Positions 12,801-23,800 of a DNA stretch of 64,000 bases are shown piece by piece. Below the pieces are notes generated by a model that saw only the letters and a list, made by a program, of their open reading frames with translations, ran no database searches and had not been told where the DNA came from. The position numbers and the translations under genes were made by a program. Numbering within the stretch: position 1 is the first letter of the stretch; every line of letters starts with the position of its first letter. This DNA comes from Pisaster brevispinus. Its lineage: Eukaryota > Echinodermata > Asteroidea > Forcipulatida > Asteriidae. The stretch spans positions 3,562,921-3,626,920 of the forward strand of contig JAMKCF010000006.1 in assembly GCA_023634235.1 (NCBI GenBank), read 5' to 3'.

Positions 12801-15800
12801 CCAGTTGCAGTTGGCAGCAGCTGGGGCCCAGTTGCAGTTGGCAGCAGCTGGGGCCCAGTTGCAGTTGGCAGCAGCTGGGGCCCAGTTGCAGTTGGCAGCA
12901 GCTGGGGCCCAGTTGCAGTTGGCAGCAGCTGGGGCCCAGTTGCAGTTGGCAGCAGCTGGGGCCCAGTTGCAGTTGGCAGCAGCTGGGGCCCAGTTGCAGT
13001 TGGCAGCAGCTGGGGCCCAGTTGCAGTTGGCAGCAGCTGGGGCCCAGTTGCAGTTGGCAGCAGCTGGGGCCCAGTTGCAGTTGGCAGCAGCTGGGGCCCA
13101 GTTGCAGTTGGCAGCAGCTGGGGCCCAGTTGCAGTTGGCAGCAGCTGGGGCCCAGTTGCAGTTGGCAGCAGCTGGGGCCCAGTTGCAGTTGGCAGCAGCT
13201 GGGGCCCAGTTGCAGTTGGCAGCAGCTGGGGCCCAGTTGCAGTTGGCAGCAGCTGGGGCCCAGTTGCAGTTGGCAGCAGCTGGGGCCCAGTTGCAGTTGG
13301 CAGCAGCTGGGGCCCAGTTGCAGTTGGCAGCAGCTGGGGCCCAGTTGCAGTTGGCAGCAGCTGGGGCCCAGTTGCAGTTGGCAGCAGCTGGGGCCCAGTT
13401 GCAGTTGGCAGCAGCTGGGGCCCAGTTGCAGTTGGCAGCAGCTGGGGCCCAGTTGCAGTTGGCAGCAGCTGGGGCCCAGTTGCAGTTGGCAGCAGCTGGG
13501 GCCCAGTTGCAGTTGGCAGCAGCTGGGGCCCAGTTGCAGTTGGCAGCAGCTGGGGCCCAGTTGCAGTTGGCAGCAGCTGGGGCCCAGTTGCAGTTGGCAG
13601 CAGCTGGGGCCCAGTTGCAGTTGGCAGCAGCTGGGGCCCAGTTGCAGTTGGCAGCAGCTGGGGCCCAGTTGCAGTTGGCAGCAGCTGGGGCCCAGTTGCA
13701 GTTGGCAGCAGCTGGGGCCCAGTTGCAGTTGGCAGCAGCTGGGGCCCAGTTGCAGTTGGCAGCAGCTGGGGCCCAGTTGCAGTTGGCAGCAGCTGGGGCC
13801 CAGTTGCAGTTGGCAGCAGCTGGGGCCCAGTTGCAGTTGGCAGCAGCTGGGGCCCAGTTGCAGTTGGCAGCAGCTGGGGCCCAGTTGCAGTTGGCAGCAG
13901 CTGGGGCCCAGTTGCAGTTGGCAGCAGCTGGGGCCCAGTTGCAGTTGGCAGCAGCTGGGGCCCAGTTGCAGTTGGCAGCAGCTGGGGCCCAGTTGCAGTT
14001 GGCAGCAGCTGGGGCCCAGTTGCAGTTGGCAGCAGCTGGGGCCCAGTTGCAGTTGGCAGCAGCTGGGGCCCAGTTGCAGTTGGCAGCAGCTGGGGCCCAG
14101 TTGCAGTTGGCAGCAGCTGGGGCCCAGTTGCAGTTGGCAGCAGCTGGGGCCCAGTTGCAGTTGGCAGCAGCTGGGGCCCAGTTGCAGTTGGCAGCAGCTG
14201 GGGCCCAGTTGCAGTTGGCAGCAGCTGGGGCCCAGTTGCAGTTGGCAGCAGCTGGGGCCCAGTTGCAGTTGGCAGCAGCTGGGGCCCAGTTGCAGTTGGC
14301 AGCAGCTGGGGCCCAGTTGCAGTTGGCAGCAGCTGGGGCCCAGTTGCAGTTGGCAGCAGCTGGGGCCCAGTTGCAGTTGGCAGCAGCTGGGGCCCAGTTG
14401 CAGTTGGCAGCAGCTGGGGCCCAGTTGCAGTTGGCAGCAGCTGGGGCCCAGTTGCAGTTGGCAGCAGCTGGGGCCCAGTTGCAGTTGGCAGCAGCTGGGG
14501 CCCAGTTGCAGTTGGCAGCAGCTGGGGCCCAGTTGCAGTTGGCAGCAGCTGGGGCCCAGTTGCAGTTGGCAGCAGCTGGGGCCCAGTTGCAGTTGGCAGC
14601 AGCTGGGGCCCAGTTGCAGTTGGCAGCAGCTGGGGCCCAGTTGCAGTTGGCAGCAGCTGGGGCCCAGTTGCAGTTGGCAGCAGCTGGGGCCCAGTTGCAG
14701 TTGGCAGCAGCTGGGGCCCAGTTGCAGTTGGCAGCAGCTGGGGCCCAGTTGCAGTTGGCAGCAGCTGGGGCCCAGTTGCAGTTGGCAGCAGCTGGGGCCC
14801 AGTTGCAGTTGGCAGCAGCTGGGGCCCAGTTGCAGTTGGCAGCAGCTGGGGCCCAGTTGCAGTTGGCAGCAGCTGGGGCCCAGTTGCAGTTGGCAGCAGC
14901 TGGGGCCCAGTTGCAGTTGGCAGCAGCTGGGGCCCAGTTGCAGTTGGCAGCAGCTGGGGCCCAGTTGCAGTTGGCAGCAGCTGGGGCCCAGTTGCAGTTG
15001 GCAGCAGCTGGGGCCCAGTTGCAGTTGGCAGCAGCTGGGGCCCAGTTGCAGTTGGCAGCAGCTGGGGCCCAGTTGCAGTTGGCAGCAGCTGGGGCCCAGT
15101 TGCAGTTGGCAGCAGCTGGGGCCCAGTTGCAGTTGGCAGCAGCTGGGGCCCAGTTGCAGTTGGCAGCAGCTGGGGCCCAGTTGCAGTTGGCAGCAGCTGG
15201 GGCCCAGTTGCAGTTGGCAGCAGCTGGGGCCCAGTTGCAGTTGGCAGCAGCTGGGGCCCAGTTGCAGTTGGCAGCAGCTGGGGCCCAGTTGCAGTTGGCA
15301 GCAGCTGGGGCCCAGTTGCAGTTGGCAGCAGCTGGGGCCCAGTTGCAGTTGGCAGCAGCTGGGGCCCAGTTGCAGTTGGCAGCAGCTGGGGCCCAGTTGC
15401 AGTTGGCAGCAGCTGGGGCCCAGTTGCAGTTGGCAGCAGCTGGGGCCCAGTTGCAGTTGGCAGCAGCTGGGGCCCAGTTGCAGTTGGCAGCAGCTGGGGC
15501 CCAGTTGCAGTTGGCAGCAGCTGGGGCCCAGTTGCAGTTGGCAGCAGCTGGGGCCCAGTTGCAGTTGGCAGCAGCTGGGGCCCAGTTGCAGTTGGCAGCA
15601 GCTGGGGCCCAGTTGCAGTTGGCAGCAGCTGGGGCCCAGTTGCAGTTGGCAGCAGCTGGGGCCCAGTTGCAGTTGGCAGCAGCTGGGGCCCAGTTGCAGT
15701 TGGCAGCAGCTGGGGCCCAGTTGCAGTTGGCAGCAGCTGGGGCCCAGTTGCAGTTGGCAGCAGCTGGGGCCCAGTTGCAGTTGGCAGCAGCTGGGGCCCA

Positions 15801-18800
15801 GTTGCAGTTGGCAGCAGCTGGGGCCCAGTTGCAGTTGGCAGCAGCTGGGGCCCAGTTGCAGTTGGCAGCAGCTGGGGCCCAGTTGCAGTTGGCAGCAGCT
15901 GGGGCCCAGTTGCAGTTGGCAGCAGCTGGGGCCCAGTTGCAGTTGGCAGCAGCTGGGGCCCAGTTGCAGTTGGCAGCAGCTGGGGCCCAGTTGCAGTTGG
16001 CAGCAGCTGGGGCCCAGTTGCAGTTGGCAGCAGCTGGGGCCCAGTTGCAGTTGGCAGCAGCTGGGGCCCAGTTGCAGTTGGCAGCAGCTGGGGCCCAGTT
16101 GCAGTTGGCAGCAGCTGGGGCCCAGTTGCAGTTGGCAGCAGCTGGGGCCCAGTTGCAGTTGGCAGCAGCTGGGGCCCAGTTGCAGTTGGCAGCAGCTGGG
16201 GCCCAGTTGCAGTTGGCAGCAGCTGGGGCCCAGTTGCAGTTGGCAGCAGCTGGGGCCCAGTTGCAGTTGGCAGCAGCTGGGGCCCAGTTGCAGTTGGCAG
16301 CAGCTGGGGCCCAGTTGCAGTTGGCAGCAGCTGGGGCCCAGTTGCAGTTGGCAGCAGCTGGGGCCCAGTTGCAGTTGGCAGCAGCTGGGGCCCAGTTGCA
16401 GTTGGCAGCAGCTGGGGCCCAGTTGCAGTTGGCAGCAGCTGGGGCCCAGTTGCAGTTGGCAGCAGCTGGGGCCCAGTTGCAGTTGGCAGCAGCTGGGGCC
16501 CAGTTGCAGTTGGCAGCAGCTGGGGCCCAGTTGCAGTTGGCAGCAGCTGGGGCCCAGTTGCAGTTGGCAGCAGCTGGGGCCCAGTTGCAGTTGGCAGCAG
16601 CTGGGGCCCAGTTGCAGTTGGCAGCAGCTGGGGCCCAGTTGCAGTTGGCAGCAGCTGGGGCCCAGTTGCAGTTGGCAGCAGCTGGGGCCCAGTTGCAGTT
16701 GGCAGCAGCTGGGGCCCAGTTGCAGTTGGCAGCAGCTGGGGCCCAGTTGCAGTTGGCAGCAGCTGGGGCCCAGTTGCAGTTGGCAGCAGCTGGGGCCCAG
16801 TTGCAGTTGGCAGCAGCTGGGGCCCAGTTGCAGTTGGCAGCAGCTGGGGCCCAGTTGCAGTTGGCAGCAGCTGGGGCCCAGTTGCAGTTGGCAGCAGCTG
16901 GGGCCCAGTTGCAGTTGGCAGCAGCTGGGGCCCAGTTGCAGTTGGCAGCAGCTGGGGCCCAGTTGCAGTTGGCAGCAGCTGGGGCCCAGTTGCAGTTGGC
17001 AGCAGCTGGGGCCCAGTTGCAGTTGGCAGCAGCTGGGGCCCAGTTGCAGTTGGCAGCAGCTGGGGCCCAGTTGCAGTTGGCAGCAGCTGGGGCCCAGTTG
17101 CAGTTGGCAGCAGCTGGGGCCCAGTTGCAGTTGGCAGCAGCTGGGGCCCAGTTGCAGTTGGCAGCAGCTGGGGCCCAGTTGCAGTTGGCAGCAGCTGGGG
17201 CCCAGTTGCAGTTGGCAGCAGCTGGGGCCCAGTTGCAGTTGGCAGCAGCTGGGGCCCAGTTGCAGTTGGCAGCAGCTGGGGCCCAGTTGCAGTTGGCAGC
17301 AGCTGGGGCCCAGTTGCAGTTGGCAGCAGCTGGGGCCCAGTTGCAGTTGGCAGCAGCTGGGGCCCAGTTGCAGTTGGCAGCAGCTGGGGCCCAGTTGCAG
17401 TTGGCAGCAGCTGGGGCCCAGTTGCAGTTGGCAGCAGCTGGGGCCCAGTTGCAGTTGGCAGCAGCTGGGGCCCAGTTGCAGTTGGCAGCAGCTGGGGCCC
17501 AGTTGCAGTTGGCAGCAGCTGGGGCCCAGTTGCAGTTGGCAGCAGCTGGGGCCCAGTTGCAGTTGGCAGCAGCTGGGGCCCAGTTGCAGTTGGCAGCAGC
17601 TGGGGCCCAGTTGCAGTTGGCAGCAGCTGGGGCCCAGTTGCAGTTGGCAGCAGCTGGGGCCCAGTTGCAGTTGGCAGCAGCTGGGGCCCAGTTGCAGTTG
17701 GCAGCAGCTGGGGCCCAGTTGCAGTTGGCAGCAGCTGGGGCCCAGTTGCAGTTGGCAGCAGCTGGGGCCCAGTTGCAGTTGGCAGCAGCTGGGGCCCAGT
17801 TGCAGTTGGCAGCAGCTGGGGCCCAGTTGCAGTTGGCAGCAGCTGGGGCCCAGTTGCAGTTGGCAGCAGCTGGGGCCCAGTTGCAGTTGGCAGCAGCTGG
17901 GGCCCAGTTGCAGTTGGCAGCAGCTGGGGCCCAGTTGCAGTTGGCAGCAGCTGGGGCCCAGTTGCAGTTGGCAGCAGCTGGGGCCCAGTTGCAGTTGGCA
18001 GCAGCTGGGGCCCAGTTGCAGTTGGCAGCAGCTGGGGCCCAGTTGCAGTTGGCAGCAGCTGGGGCCCAGTTGCAGTTGGCAGCAGCTGGGGCCCAGTTGC
18101 AGTTGGCAGCAGCTGGGGCCCAGTTGCAGTTGGCAGCAGCTGGGGCCCAGTTGCAGTTGGCAGCAGCTGGGGCCCAGTTGCAGTTGGCAGCAGCTGGGGC
18201 CCAGTTGCAGTTGGCAGCAGCTGGGGCCCAGTTGCAGTTGGCAGCAGCTGGGGCCCAGTTGCAGTTGGCAGCAGCTGGGGCCCAGTTGCAGTTGGCAGCA
18301 GCTGGGGCCCAGTTGCAGTTGGCAGCAGCTGGGGCCCAGTTGCAGTTGGCAGCAGCTGGGGCCCAGTTGCAGTTGGCAGCAGCTGGGGCCCAGTTGCAGT
18401 TGGCAGCAGCTGGGGCCCAGTTGCAGTTGGCAGCAGCTGGGGCCCAGTTGCAGTTGGCAGCAGCTGGGGCCCAGTTGCAGTTGGCAGCAGCTGGGGCCCA
18501 GTTGCAGTTGGCAGCAGCTGGGGCCCAGTTGCAGTTGGCAGCAGCTGGGGCCCAGTTGCAGTTGGCAGCAGCTGGGGCCCAGTTGCAGTTGGCAGCAGCT
18601 GGGGCCCAGTTGCAGTTGGCAGCAGCTGGGGCCCAGTTGCAGTTGGCAGCAGCTGGGGCCCAGTTGCAGTTGGCAGCAGCTGGGGCCCAGTTGCAGTTGG
18701 CAGCAGCTGGGGCCCAGTTGCAGTTGGCAGCAGCTGGGGCCCAGTTGCAGTTGGCAGCAGCTGGGGCCCAGTTGCAGTTGGCAGCAGCTGGGGCCCAGTT

Positions 18801-19282
18801 GCAGTTGGCAGCAGCTGGGGCCCAGTTGCAGTTGGCAGCAGCTGGGGCCCAGTTGCAGTTGGCAGCAGCTGGGGCCCAGTTGCAGTTGGCAGCAGCTGGG
18901 GCCCAGTTGCAGTTGGCAGCAGCTGGGGCCCAGTTGCAGTTGGCAGCAGCTGGGGCCCAGTTGCAGTTGGCAGCAGCTGGGGCCCAGTTGCAGTTGGCAG
19001 CAGCTGGGGCCCAGTTGCAGTTGGCAGCAGCTGGGGCCCAGTTGCAGTTGGCAGCAGCTGGGGCCCAGTTGCAGTTGGCAGCAGCTGGGGCCCAGTTGCA
19101 GTTGGCAGCAGCTGGGGCCCAGTTGCAGTTGGCAGCAGCTGGGGCCCAGTTGCAGTTGGCAGCAGCTGGGGCCCAGTTGCAGTTGGCAGCAGCTGGGGCC
19201 CAGTTGCAGTTGGCAGCAGCTGGGGCCCAGTTGCAGTTGGCAGCAGCTGGGGCCCAGTTGCAGTTGGCAGCAGCTGGGGCCC
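894..19282. repeat. 27-bp minisatellite array, about 681 uninterrupted copies
   Basis: The unit is CAGTTGCAGTTG followed directly by GCAGCAGCTGGGGCC (27 bp, 18 of 27 G/C). The phase is kept exactly: the 60-base line starting at 901 recurs every 540 bases (20 units) up to 19261, so there is no net insertion or deletion over 18.4 kb. Four conceptual translations (+ frames: CSWQQLGPS, VAVGSSWGP and QLAAAGAQL periods; - frame: APAAANCNW period) show no variant residue. The left edge is 'ctcaacc|agttg'; the right edge is where 'ggggccc' is followed by 'cgccgtga' instead of 'agttg'. The unit contains no CpG, no TpA and no stop codon in any of six frames, so the >6000-residue open frames are not evidence of a gene. 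There are no spacers, so it is not a CRISPR array. Confidence 0.97.
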
Positions 19283-19800
19283 CGCCGTGATTCGATCCTC
19301 TCACCTTCTCTCTTGTAGTCGCTCGTCCTACCTCTGGGCTAAGTTAATGCCCACCACCACCCTCTGTTTGTTCAAATATATAGTGTTAATCTAAATTTTT
19401 ATGAAGGTAAAAAGAAATCAGTTCTTTGGTTTGAGCCTACCTGGGCTCGAACCCGGCTTTTGCGATGTGCAAGACCATCACTTAACTAGTTTTGCTAACT
19501 TACTGATCTGCTGGAAGTTTGCTTTTTTTTAGATATAAATATTTCTTTACCTTTTAAAGTAAGATAACAAAACAAAAACCAGCCTGGGCTCGAACCTGGT
19601 TCTTGCGATTTGCACTACCTTAAACTATCCACTTGCGCTAACTTGCCAGCTCATAAATTGTGCTTTATATTTACGTTATAAATAATTTGTTACACAACAG
19701 TTGAAAAAAGGGTTAAATGCTGCGCTTCGAACCGGGGTCTTGTACTATACACTACCACGACCTATTCTTCGTATTTAGTTGCGCTGACTGTCCTCACGGT
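19283..19800 (-). repeat. Four tandem tRNA-like modules at the array edge
   Basis: Read on the - strand, B-box-like sequences of GGTTCGANNCC type occur near 19294 (degenerate), 19445, 19588 and 19726, at a period of about 140-150 bp. The second and third are followed on the - strand by AT-rich spacers. Upstream of each on that strand is an A-box-like stretch such as 'ttagcaaaactagtt' or 'gttagcgcaagtgg'. The anticodon arms do not fold into a normal tRNA that I can identify, so these are tRNA-derived modules or pseudogenes, not functional tRNA genes. Confidence 0.6.
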
Positions 19801-19944
19801 ATTTGCAACTGGGCCCGGCTGCGATATGTTTTCCCGCTCAGTTGAGGCAGAACCAAAAGACGGCGTTGTTTGTTGCCTTCCATAGGTCATGAATATTAAA
19901 AGCTGCATAATGCATGTTAACAGATAATTTTCTAACATGTTACT

Positions 19945-20165
19945 ATTCATAATGAAGGGTACAAATTCTTTACACAAGACGTAGTTGACTCAACCGCATA
20001 TGCAATTGCGTGTGTTTTAGATGGAAAATGGTGTCTGTATAACTACTAATTAGTGGACCAAATTAGCCAGCTCAAAAATGTGGTATGCCCAGTGCCCAGT
20101 CTTCAAGATTCTGGGCTAAAACTTCCTTTTTTATTCATAACGAAGGGTACAAACTCTTTTCAAAT
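19945..20165 (-). repeat. Right-arm inverted module copies
   Basis: Bases 19945-20115 are the reverse complement of the left-arm module, including gtagttgactcaaccgcata and accaaattagccagctcaaa. A partial second copy overlaps it (about 20097-20165: cttcaagattctgggctaaa then cgaagggtacaaact). With the left arm these form the subterminal inverted repeats of the composite element. Confidence 0.8.
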
Positions 20166-20339
20166 TATGTTATAGTATTTAAACTGCATAACAAAAAAAT
20201 TGACATAACACACGCACATTGTCTCCGTGTTTGCGGCTAATTTTCTGTTATTTAACGACTTGTTTTTGTTTGTTTATTGCTTTTCAATGATAAATAGCTA
20301 TAACATTTCAATATTATCAAGAGAAAATCTGCAAGTTAT

Positions 20340-20397
20340 GGCTAGAATTTCAGTATTTGTTCGGATAACGTAACGGATTCGCCGACAGAAATGAGCC
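20340..20397 (-). repeat. Right terminal inverted repeat
   Basis: This is the reverse complement of bases 1-58, about 93% identical. Just outside, the final 'atgagccaa' is followed by a second 'atgagcc', a small direct duplication at the boundary. TTI2 upstream DNA follows within about 400 bp. Confidence 0.8.
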
Positions 20398-20818
20398 AAA
20401 TGAGCCATTTTGTCACCTCCCTATACTGCATGTGTTCTAATTTCGTGAATACGCGGCTGGCCGTTCCGCGAATATGCGGCTGGCTAGTTTGGGCCCAATA
20501 TACTGTGCTAGCTTCAGCTCGGTGAAGATGTCGGACTTGAACTGGTGAAGAAGGAGCCATGACGGAGCTGAATGTTATGAAGAAGCTGATTCTGACAACT
20601 GGAAACAAAAATAAATGCAATCAAGATGCGGTAATCTTAAATTTAGATATAGTAATTAGTACGTTACAATTGTGAATGGATTGCGTTCGCTACAGAGTAG
20701 TTCATGAGCTTGTGTACCGTAGCCTACCAATCAATACAATCATCAATGGCATGATCCGATGTCAAAGAAAATGTTTGCTTCGTCTTCAAATTGCTCCTAT
20801 TCCTAACTATATAGAACC
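20398..20818 (+). promoter_or_regulatory. Probable TTI2 upstream region
   Basis: About 420 bp between the right terminal inverted repeat and the proposed TTI2 start codon. It holds a 17-bp near-duplicate (20444-20460 and 20467-20483, core gcggctgg) that is richer in CpG than its surroundings. I see no clear TATA box. It is called promoter only from its position. Confidence 0.25.
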
Positions 20819-20824
20819 ATGGAG
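20819..20824 (+). CDS. TTI2: Proposed two-codon first coding exon of TTI2
   Basis: The sequence 'gaaccATGGAG|GTAGGT' offers a strong start context, two codons and a donor in phase 0, matching the phase-0 acceptor at 21546/21547. The joined protein starts MEELGNICCEVK, and the second exon already aligns near the N-terminus of known TTI2. A different first exon further left, even beyond the satellite element, cannot be excluded. Confidence 0.45.
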
Positions 20825-23800
20825 GTAGGTTCTTTCTGCTATCAGACGATACTATAGCGGAACATTTGCCCCTCATAGTTCTAGGACTACATAAAAAACA
20901 AAGACTGAGTGATCTCGAACATTCCAATGTCAGAATGTCAAAGAGGGAACAACCAATTCTACCTCCAGTCCATGGAACAACCAAACTTTTTGTTCTTCTA
21001 GTTCTAGTGTCTAGTTGTTGGTCAACTGTAGTGCTAGTGACTGTTACTTGTTAGCCCTGGTGGTAGTACGTTTTTCCTAGATGTTGGTCTTCTGTTAGCC
21101 CGGTGGTAGGACATCAGAATCTGTTGCACTACCACTACCAGACTACAGTGACGTCCTAGACAGGCTAGAGTAGACTGGGTATAATTTTAGACTGAGTTAC
21201 TGGGGCGCTGTTTTCCTTTTTTCAAAATTTTGACATCTTCGGTTGTACTAGCGCCCCAGTGAACGGTTACACCCCCATTTTGAACCCCTATTTTGCTATG
21301 ATTCTCACCACACCAAGCCACAAAAAATATCCCAAAATGACAACAGGACCCATTACCCCAACGAAAAAACTTGAAAACCGCCTACTGGCTACTGACTAAT
21401 TTCGAAGCTTGACATCAAAACATGTTCTAATTCCCCCCCCCCCCACTTTTGAAATAGGTTTGCCCTTGTTTCAAACTAAAAGTATATTTTTTTATAAATT
21501 TTTGTTGTATATTTTTAACTTGACAGCGCTTGTTTTTTTTTTTAAGGAGTTGGGCAACATTTGCTGTGAGGTGAAAGCCCTATTTCAGCAACCAGCAAGT
21601 GTTCCTGCTTGGTACATGGTCTCCCAGGATGGAAGAGACTGCCTTATAAAAGCTATCATATCATTGGTTCAAAGTGCTGGGTTCCCTCAGCTGTTGTCCA
21701 ATGAAAAGGATGGTAAGTTGGCATGATTAAAGAAGTAAACCACAGTGGGAATCGCCCAGAGTGATCTTTTGGCAGCATAGTCCAGGAAAATAAGTTTCAG
21801 TTTTAGTTTGAAATAAAAAGTCGCATCCCCTTTAAGGTGATCCCTCTCCTGCCGCTTCCCAGGTTGTATCGTAAACTTGGGTGTGATCCCTGGCTGTATG
21901 GCAGTTACAGGTTGAATGGCTTCTGACTGGCACCCTCGAACATTGACAAAAATAGGGAAACCGCCAACAGAGGGCTACATAGCTTTAGTTGGTAGAGCGC
22001 CGGCACGTTACTACTCATTCTCTTTAATGTGAGATATATTTTGTGCCATGTTTTTCATCTCATAGTGAGAGTACAGAGAAAGACATTAACTTTTCGTTCA
22101 TCTACAGGTTTTCCTGTAGTTAGGCGCTAACAGCAATTGCTTGTTCTATGGGAAATCCCGTAGTTAGGCAGATATGAGTTAAAGGGTAATGAACCTAAAC
22201 AGATCCACAAAAGTTTTTACTTAAATTATTGTAATTTTGTTGTTGTGCAAAACAGAAGATTATTACAAGGAATGCTCCAGAGTCACGGCACTTGCTGCAT
22301 CCACATCCACAGCTATTCTGACACACCTCCAGGATGGACACAGTTCATTGGCCAACACAAACGACGAGCAGGAGGCAGATTCTCAGCGATTGGTCAGAGA
22401 TATTTTGCAATCTGTGACACCTCATTGCCTGGTCCTCATCGCTGTGCACCGAGACCAGAATCATCCGTGGACTGATAGACAGGCAAGACGAGCCACTGAC
22501 GGTATGTCCAATTACAAAGCGATTCGAAACAAATTTAAGCAATATTGAAACTAAATAAAATAGTACTCTGTAATATCATCTTTTTCTGAAAAGTTTTGGC
22601 TTGACCAAAGAAAAATTGACTAGAGCGGATCTTGAACCTGCGACCTGCGGATTAATGTGCCATTGCTGTACCAACTGAGCTATCTAGACCATATGTTGGC
22701 GGTCTCCCTATTTTGTTTGGGAGTTCCAGTAAAATCCCGGTCTAGTCAATTTTTAAATGTTCAACCCCAACTGTTTTCGCATCAGTAACCAATCACTGTT
22801 TCGGTTTAACTTGCCATTGGTTAATCACTGGCCATTGACCAAAACAGTTATTGGTTACGACCACGAAAACGCACCCTAGGACACGGCCACAGTCTCTGAA
22901 GAGAAAGTCTTTGTACTATTTGATTTCCAATCAGATCTCGGCACCGTGCTCTGCCAGATGTCAGACTGCAACTCGACTTCCTGTCTCCTCAGCGAGGGCC
23001 TCTCCAAGAACCCAGGCCAAGATCGTCAGGGTTTCTTCAGTGAGGTTCTAGATCTTCTGAAGGGAAGATTGACGAGGGAGAAATGGGACAAAGAACCCGC
23101 CGCTAGCCAAGCCTTCGGTTGGTGTCTATTACAAATGAAGGTCAGAGGTTTAATAATAACCATTGTGCTTTCTGCCTCTCTCTCTCTTTCCATTTCTTAC
23201 CAATTGACTGCTTCTGTTACAGTTATTACAGAGTTGTCATTAAGTCTATAATGCATTATAATGCTTCAATATATTGACATAAAAGAATTGACATGATATG
23301 CACATAATATGGGACACTTCATTCCGGAACCAGGCACCTCCTGTTTTTGTTTTGATTGGATTTATTTGACAAACTTCAAATAAAAAGCACAGTCAAATAC
23401 CCACAAAATTTGACATAGTCCAAATGAACATTTTGGAAATATGATTTATATAAAGGACTTACAGAAACGGTTGTTTTGTAGCAGTAATTTGACTATCGTT
23501 TACTTTTGTGTGGTTTTTCAGCATCCCCATCTTGGAGAACATCTGGAAAGAGTCCTGCCTCCTTCGTTACTTTTTGTCGATGACCACAAGGTAAATTAAG
23601 ATTAAATTATACAATAGATAGTAGTTCCAGAAAGCTCCAGTGACAAGATTGTCCTAATCTAAATTGTATTCCTTGTATGTTTCAACCGTTTTAACAGTTG
23701 TGGACTATAACAGCAGTTGTATTCCTACTTAACTTGACTTCTCAACAAGAGTGTCTATTTTCTTTATGGGAGACCTGGTAACACCCTGTGTTGATTATAG

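Larger units (their letters stand above)
1..20397. mobile_element. Composite inverted-repeat-bounded element carrying an 18.4-kb minisatellite
   Basis: Bases 1-58 and the reverse complement of 20340-20397 match at about 54 of 58 positions. Between them lie copies of a ~200-bp module that is direct in the left arm (54-455) and inverted next to the array and in the right arm (790-893, 19945-20165). The 27-bp array and four tRNA-like modules sit in the middle. This architecture (terminal plus subterminal inverted repeats, tandem repeats inside, no transposase) fits a non-autonomous foldback-type DNA transposon. The left terminus may continue beyond the window, so the true end and any target duplication cannot be fixed. 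No coding capacity for mobility is seen. It could instead be a segmental inverted duplication that later acquired the array. Confidence 0.55.

Noticed and set aside
894..19282. CRISPR array
   Set aside because: The repeats are contiguous without unique spacers, and the DNA is eukaryotic.
794..19394. Open frames of more than 6100 codons on both strands (PSCSWQQLG-, VAVGSSWGP-, QLAAAGAQL- and APAAANCNW-type repeat proteins)
   Set aside because: The 27-bp unit is a multiple of three and has no stop codon in any frame, so all frames stay open automatically. There is no synonymous variation or flanking exon structure to support one frame.
19283..19800. Functional tRNA genes
   Set aside because: B-boxes are recognisable, but the anticodon and acceptor stems do not pair properly.
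20724..20984. 86-codon - strand frame and overlapping + strand frame near the TTI2 start
   Set aside because: Neither has splice support or family resemblance, and they overlap the probable TTI2 leader and first intron.
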